The notes beneath the pieces were generated by a model that saw only the letters and a list, made by a program, of their open reading frames with translations, was not told the origin of the DNA and ran no database searches. From Candidatus Parcubacteria bacterium (GTDB lineage Bacteria > Patescibacteriota > Minisyncoccia > JAHIHE01 > JAGLIN01), in NCBI GenBank assembly GCA_023142975.1, contig JAGLIN010000110.1, forward strand, positions 1 to 16,261: a stretch of DNA of 16,261 nucleotides, given 5' to 3'. Below are positions 13,470-16,261 of this stretch, one piece after another. How positions within the stretch are numbered: position 1 is the stretch's first letter; each line of letters opens with the position of its first letter. A program made the position numbers and the translations under genes.

Positions 13470-14249
13470 TTATTTCAAGTCTTCAATAGATATCTTCTTT
13501 CTATTTCCATCTTCAAATTTAACAGTGACTTTTTGGGACAATGTGTCTATTTCCGTAACTGCGCATTTTTTACCGTCAACTTTAACAGCTTTTCCAACAT
13601 TTGGCATATTTTTTAAAAGTTCTCTGTATTGTTCTGATTCAAATCCTAAACAGCATTTCAATCTTCCGCACAAACCAGAAATTCTTTCGCTTCCACGATG
13701 TCCCATTTGCTGAACTCTGGCATCTTCGGTGGTAACGCTTGGCAAATCTTTCAAAAATTTCACGCAACATAATTGGCAACCGCAAACTCCAAACCCGCCC
13801 TTTCCTTTTGCTTCATCTCTCGAACCGATTTGATGCAATCTTACTGATCTCTGAAAATTTCTTGAAAGGCTTTTTACCAACGCCCTAAAATCAATTCTAC
13901 TCTCAGCAATAAACGAAAAGATTATTTTCCCGCCATCAAAACTTAAATGAACATCGACTATTTTCATCGGCAATTTATTTTCTTTGACTAAATTGCGGCA
14001 TGTTTTTATTATCTCCACACATTTCTGATTATTCTTTTCAGCTGCTCCTATATCAACCGAGGTCGCTTTTCTTATAATTTTAAGTATATCTTTTTTTGTC
14101 TCTGTTTCTATATTAATTTCTTCAACCGTAGCAATTTCAGTTCCAGAGTCAACATTAACAATAACCATATCACCCACTTCCAAATTCCAGTTTCCAGAAT
14201 CATACATCACAGATCCATTCCACGGAAATATTTTTAAATTTACAATCAT
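13470..14249 (-). CDS. ricT: PSP1 domain protein, RicT/YaaT family
   Basis: A 259-aa cytoplasmic protein. The PSP1 C-terminal region spans about residues 55-170 (VDVHLSFDGGKIIFSFIAE, then RVDFR-like RIDFRALVKSLSR). Two conserved cysteine clusters are present: GGFGVCGCQLCC (151-162) and SGLCGRLKCCLGFE (191-204), giving Cys156, 158, 161, 162, 194, 199 and 200. In Bacillus, RicT (YaaT) with RicA and RicF forms a complex that binds 4Fe-4S clusters and acts with RNase Y in mRNA maturation. Partners are not in this window, so conservation of that role is inferred. A KOW-like beta tail ends ...VTVKFEDGNRKKISIEDLK. It follows tsf on the same strand by 82 bases. Confidence 0.9.
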   Translation of the reverse strand: MIVNLKIFPWNGSVMYDSGNWNLEVGDMVIVNVDSGTEIATVEEINIETETKKDILKIIRKATSVDIGAAEKNNQKCVEIIKTCRNLVKENKLPMKIVDVHLSFDGGKIIFSFIAESRIDFRALVKSLSRNFQRSVRLHQIGSRDEAKGKGGFGVCGCQLCCVKFLKDLPSVTTEDARVQQMGHRGSERISGLCGRLKCCLGFESEQYRELLKNMPNVGKAVKVDGKKCAVTEIDTLSQKVTVKFEDGNRKKISIEDLK

Positions 14250-14273
14250 GTAGTTTTAAATTAGTTCTCCCAA

Positions 14274-14325
14274 TTTTGCAACAAGGACTTCAGCCCGATA
14301 ATTGAATAAAGCTCTTGCTACAAAA
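14274..14325 (-). other. RNA hairpin in the tsf-ricT spacer
   Basis: Minus-strand TTTTGTAGCAAG (14325-14314) pairs with CTTGTTGCAAAA (14285-14274) using two G-U pairs that work only in this strand's RNA. There is no U-run. The same bases also read as a 28-codon frame (14342-14256, TTG start), which overlaps the tsf end. Confidence 0.4.
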
Positions 14326-14331
14326 CCATAC

Positions 14332-14916
14332 TTATATTTCAAACCTGATAAACCTTTTTACTTTTATATTCTCTCCCAATTTCGCAATTTTTTCAGTCAC
14401 TAATTCTTCAATAATCATTTCAGGATTTTTCACAAAAGATTGAGACATCAAACAAATTTCATCAAAGTATTTTTTTACTTTCCCTTCAACTATTTTTTCT
14501 AATATTTCAGGAGGTTTATTTTCCTTTTTTACTTCTTCTGAAAGTTCTTCTTTTTTGCTTTTTATTATTTCAGAATCTATTTCATCGCAATTGACATACT
14601 CCGGATTAAGCGCGGCAATATGCATTGCCAAATCATGAGTTAATTTTTTAAACTCCTCGTTTCTGGCGACAAAATCAGTTTCACAAACAACTTCAATTAA
14701 AACGCCGACCTTGCCATTGCTATGAATATAAGATCCAATATATCCTTCAGCCATATCTCTATTGCATTTTTTATCAGCTATTTTTGATCCGCTTTTTTGC
14801 AATATTTTTATCGCTTTATCCATGTCACCGGCACTTTCCTCTAAGGACTTTTTACACTCAGCCATACCTGCGCCAGTGCGGTCTCTTAATTTTTTTACCT
14901 CTTGGGCTGAAATCAT
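14332..14916 (-). CDS. tsf: Elongation factor Ts (EF-Ts)
   Basis: At 194 aa this is a short EF-Ts, close to the compact form seen in thermophiles and organelles rather than the 280-aa E. coli type. The N-terminal UBA-like module reads MISAQEVKKLRDRTGAGMAE and CKKSLEESAGDMDKAIK; the core has VLIEVVCETDFVARNEEFK with the TDFVARN signature (80-86) that engages EF-Tu. It acts in the cytoplasm as the guanine nucleotide exchange factor recycling EF-Tu-GDP. The coiled-coil protrusion is reduced. Unlike the usual rpsB-tsf pair, a membrane-protein gene lies between them here. No Shine-Dalgarno is evident before the ATG at 14916. Confidence 0.97.
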   Translation of the reverse strand: MISAQEVKKLRDRTGAGMAECKKSLEESAGDMDKAIKILQKSGSKIADKKCNRDMAEGYIGSYIHSNGKVGVLIEVVCETDFVARNEEFKKLTHDLAMHIAALNPEYVNCDEIDSEIIKSKKEELSEEVKKENKPPEILEKIVEGKVKKYFDEICLMSQSFVKNPEMIIEELVTEKIAKLGENIKVKRFIRFEI

Positions 14917-14945
14917 AATTTTATTTTAAGATGTTAATGTTTTCT

Positions 14946-14986
14946 ACCCGGCTTTAGCCGAGGGTCCGTGAGGTTTTAACCTCACG
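14946..14986. repeat. Tandem hairpins in the tsf leader
   Basis: Hairpin A (14946-14965) pairs accc/gggt and ggct/agcc with a 2-base bulge. Hairpin B (14967-14986) is a perfect 9-bp cgtgaggtt/aacctcacg stem with a two-base tt centre. They fall between the small membrane-protein gene and tsf. On the plus strand B is followed by aaatttt. GC-rich twin hairpins stand out in this AT-rich DNA. They may be a weak terminator or attenuator, or a dispersed palindrome. Confidence 0.6.
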
Positions 14987-15013
14987 AAATTTTGCATAAT
15001 AAAATATGCTGAA

Positions 15014-15460
15014 TTAATTACATTTTATTATGTATTTTGTATTTGTATTATCAGTAAAAACAAACAGTGCATTCCAATTATATTCATTTTCTATCAGCTT
15101 ACCATAGATTTTCATTTTTTCTAATTCAGCCAAAGATTTCCACCACTCTATATTATTGAATCTATCATCTATCAGATAACTAATTATATCTGGCATTTTA
15201 TCATACTCTGACAAACTATTTATTTCTATTATTTCTTCCGTATCGTTACTATTTGCTGAAAAAGAAAAAATCATCGCTCCATGCATAGCAGATTTATTCT
15301 TATGATATTTAATGTCAGTAATTGATTGAGGAATGGGATTAATAATATTATTCTTAAATAAAGTTTCTGTTGAAAATAAATAGCTAAAAGTAAATATTAA
15401 AGAAAAAGAGATTATCAAAACCGCAATGAGTATAACTTGTTTTTTTAAAAACATTTTCAT
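15014..15460 (-). CDS. Small N-terminally anchored protein between rpsB and tsf
   Basis: A 148-aa protein of unrecognised family. Residues 8-29 form a membrane anchor or uncleaved signal, so the remainder is probably outside the inner membrane. The exterior domain (about 45-148) begins SITDIKYHKNKSAMHGAMIF, carries a Trp pair (WW, 106-107) and ends FVFTDNTNTKYIIKCN. A general resemblance to small immunity-like or stress-related exported domains with a WW...Y.L pattern is only an impression. The start could be the second methionine (MFLKK). It begins 33 bases after the rpsB stop and is co-directional, so it is probably cotranscribed. No Shine-Dalgarno is visible. Confidence 0.7.
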   Translation of the reverse strand: MKMFLKKQVILIAVLIISFSLIFTFSYLFSTETLFKNNIINPIPQSITDIKYHKNKSAMHGAMIFSFSANSNDTEEIIEINSLSEYDKMPDIISYLIDDRFNNIEWWKSLAELEKMKIYGKLIENEYNWNALFVFTDNTNTKYIIKCN

Positions 15461-15493
15461 ATAAACAAATTAGAACGATTCTGCAACAATTTT

Positions 15494-16192
15494 TTACTTT
15501 TTATTTTCAACAATCGCCTCCACCACCGCATCCGTAATCAATTTTATTGCTCCAACCGCGTCATCATTGGAAGGGATTGGATAATCAATTATAGTTGGGT
15601 CAGCATTTGTGTCAACAAGAGCAATTATTGGAATTTTTTTGGCTGCAGACTCAAGAACCGCGGTTTTATCTTCTTTCACATCAGCCACAAAAACCGCTTC
15701 AGGCAATTTTTTCATTTTTCTAATACCGCCAAATTTTCTTTCCAATCTTTTTATTTCCCTATCAATTTCTAATCTCTCTTTTTTATTATATTTTTTCTCT
15801 AACTCTCCATTTTCTTTTTGTTGCACCATTCCTTCTAACCTATTTACGCTAGCAACAATTTTATCAAAATTAGTAAATGTGCCGCCAAGCCACCTCTCAG
15901 TAACATACGGCATCTCACATTTTGTCGCCGCTTCTTCTGTAATTTTCTTGGACTGTTTCTTTGTTCCGACAAAAAGAATTGTTCCTCCGTCTGACGAAAT
16001 TTCTTTTACATATTTAAGCGCCTCGTTTAATTTTAATTTAGTCGCGCCTAAATCTATAATATTTATTCCATTTCTTACGGTATAAATATATTGCTCCATT
16101 TTGGGGTGTTTTTTCGCTTTCTTATGCCCAAAATGAACTCCCGCTTTTAGCATCTCCATCATGCTAATTTCGTCCTTTTTTTCTTCGCTCAT
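15494..16192 (-). CDS. rpsB: 30S ribosomal protein S2 (uS2)
   Basis: At 232 aa this matches the family length. Diagnostic stretches are MLKAGVHFGHKKAKKHPKM near the start, YTVRNGINIIDL, ILFVGTKKQ, YVTERWLGGTFTNF in the middle, then LPEAVFVADVKED and IPIIALVDTNADPTIIDYPIPSNDDAVGAI at the end (shortened here into separate motifs). S2 binds the body-head junction of the small subunit late in assembly. The central coiled-coil insert (about 120-158) is Lys/Glu-rich. AAAGG lies about 9 bases upstream of the ATG at 16192, one of the better ribosome-binding sites in the window. It heads the unit rpsB - membrane protein - tsf - ricT. The upstream 69 bases to the window end show no confident promoter. 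Confidence 0.98.
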   Translation of the reverse strand: MSEEKKDEISMMEMLKAGVHFGHKKAKKHPKMEQYIYTVRNGINIIDLGATKLKLNEALKYVKEISSDGGTILFVGTKKQSKKITEEAATKCEMPYVTERWLGGTFTNFDKIVASVNRLEGMVQQKENGELEKKYNKKERLEIDREIKRLERKFGGIRKMKKLPEAVFVADVKEDKTAVLESAAKKIPIIALVDTNADPTIIDYPIPSNDDAVGAIKLITDAVVEAIVENKK

Positions 16193-16261
16193 TGTTTTTT
16201 ACCTTTCTATATTAACAGATATTGATTTGGATTTTCTTTTTTATATTTAACCCAAACAAAA

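Noticed and set aside
15609..16085. Plus-strand open frame of 158 codons opposite rpsB
   Set aside because: Shadow of the certain rpsB gene; Ser/Phe-rich composition typical of antisense frames.

Overview
The window looks like chromosome from a Candidate Phyla Radiation (Patescibacteria, Parcubacteria-like) bacterium. The DNA is AT-rich, genes are short and many lack a Shine-Dalgarno sequence. The four tRNAs encode no CCA. Several secreted or surface proteins carry modules I know mainly from this group: tandem GWAW...IGWISF repeats, NVGIG...SP..KLEV plus RPxCD...RGTFWF modules, and an EGA-I...DVYIVKY...LVRV domain. Stops read as code 11 (TGA is a stop and Trp uses TGG). The phylum assignment is an inference from these features, not from a marker tree. 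Layout, left to right: (1) 1-703, minus-strand tRNA-Tyr (cut by the window edge), tRNA-Trp and rpmG, with a 134-bp nested palindrome and a REP/MITE-like element in the spacers. (2) 830-5852, plus strand: a type IV pilus assembly segment (a PilN-like protein with a cysteine-rich duplicated extension, PilO-like, and a small membrane protein), then a small repeat protein and two secreted surface proteins. The block ends at a strong terminator (5882-5927) between convergent units. (3) 5928-12181, minus strand: an accessory block. In transcription order it holds a secreted trypsin-like protease with a structured attenuator-like leader, an unknown 183-aa protein, a HEPN-like helical protein, a degenerate FtsZ/tubulin-like protein lacking the GTPase signature, then (after a terminator) a Fic protein with a 30-bp perfect palindrome abutting its start codon, a frameshifted small ORF, and a coiled-coil two-TM membrane protein. 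(4) 12261-16192, minus strand: housekeeping. It holds two tRNA-Thr genes, a TPR membrane protein, a PSP1/RicT-family protein, tsf (EF-Ts), a small membrane protein and rpsB (S2). How the genes may work together: region 2 is a cell-surface locus, with pilus alignment proteins inside and probable adhesins outside, which fits an episymbiotic lifestyle. Region 3 combines families often found in conflict, toxin or regulatory islands (Fic, HEPN-like, secreted protease), but no complete known defence system can be named. The most unusual items are the protease leader, where a terminator stem and an upstream hairpin share one strand, the pseudo-FtsZ, the Fic operator palindrome, and the Cys-rich duplication fused to PilN.
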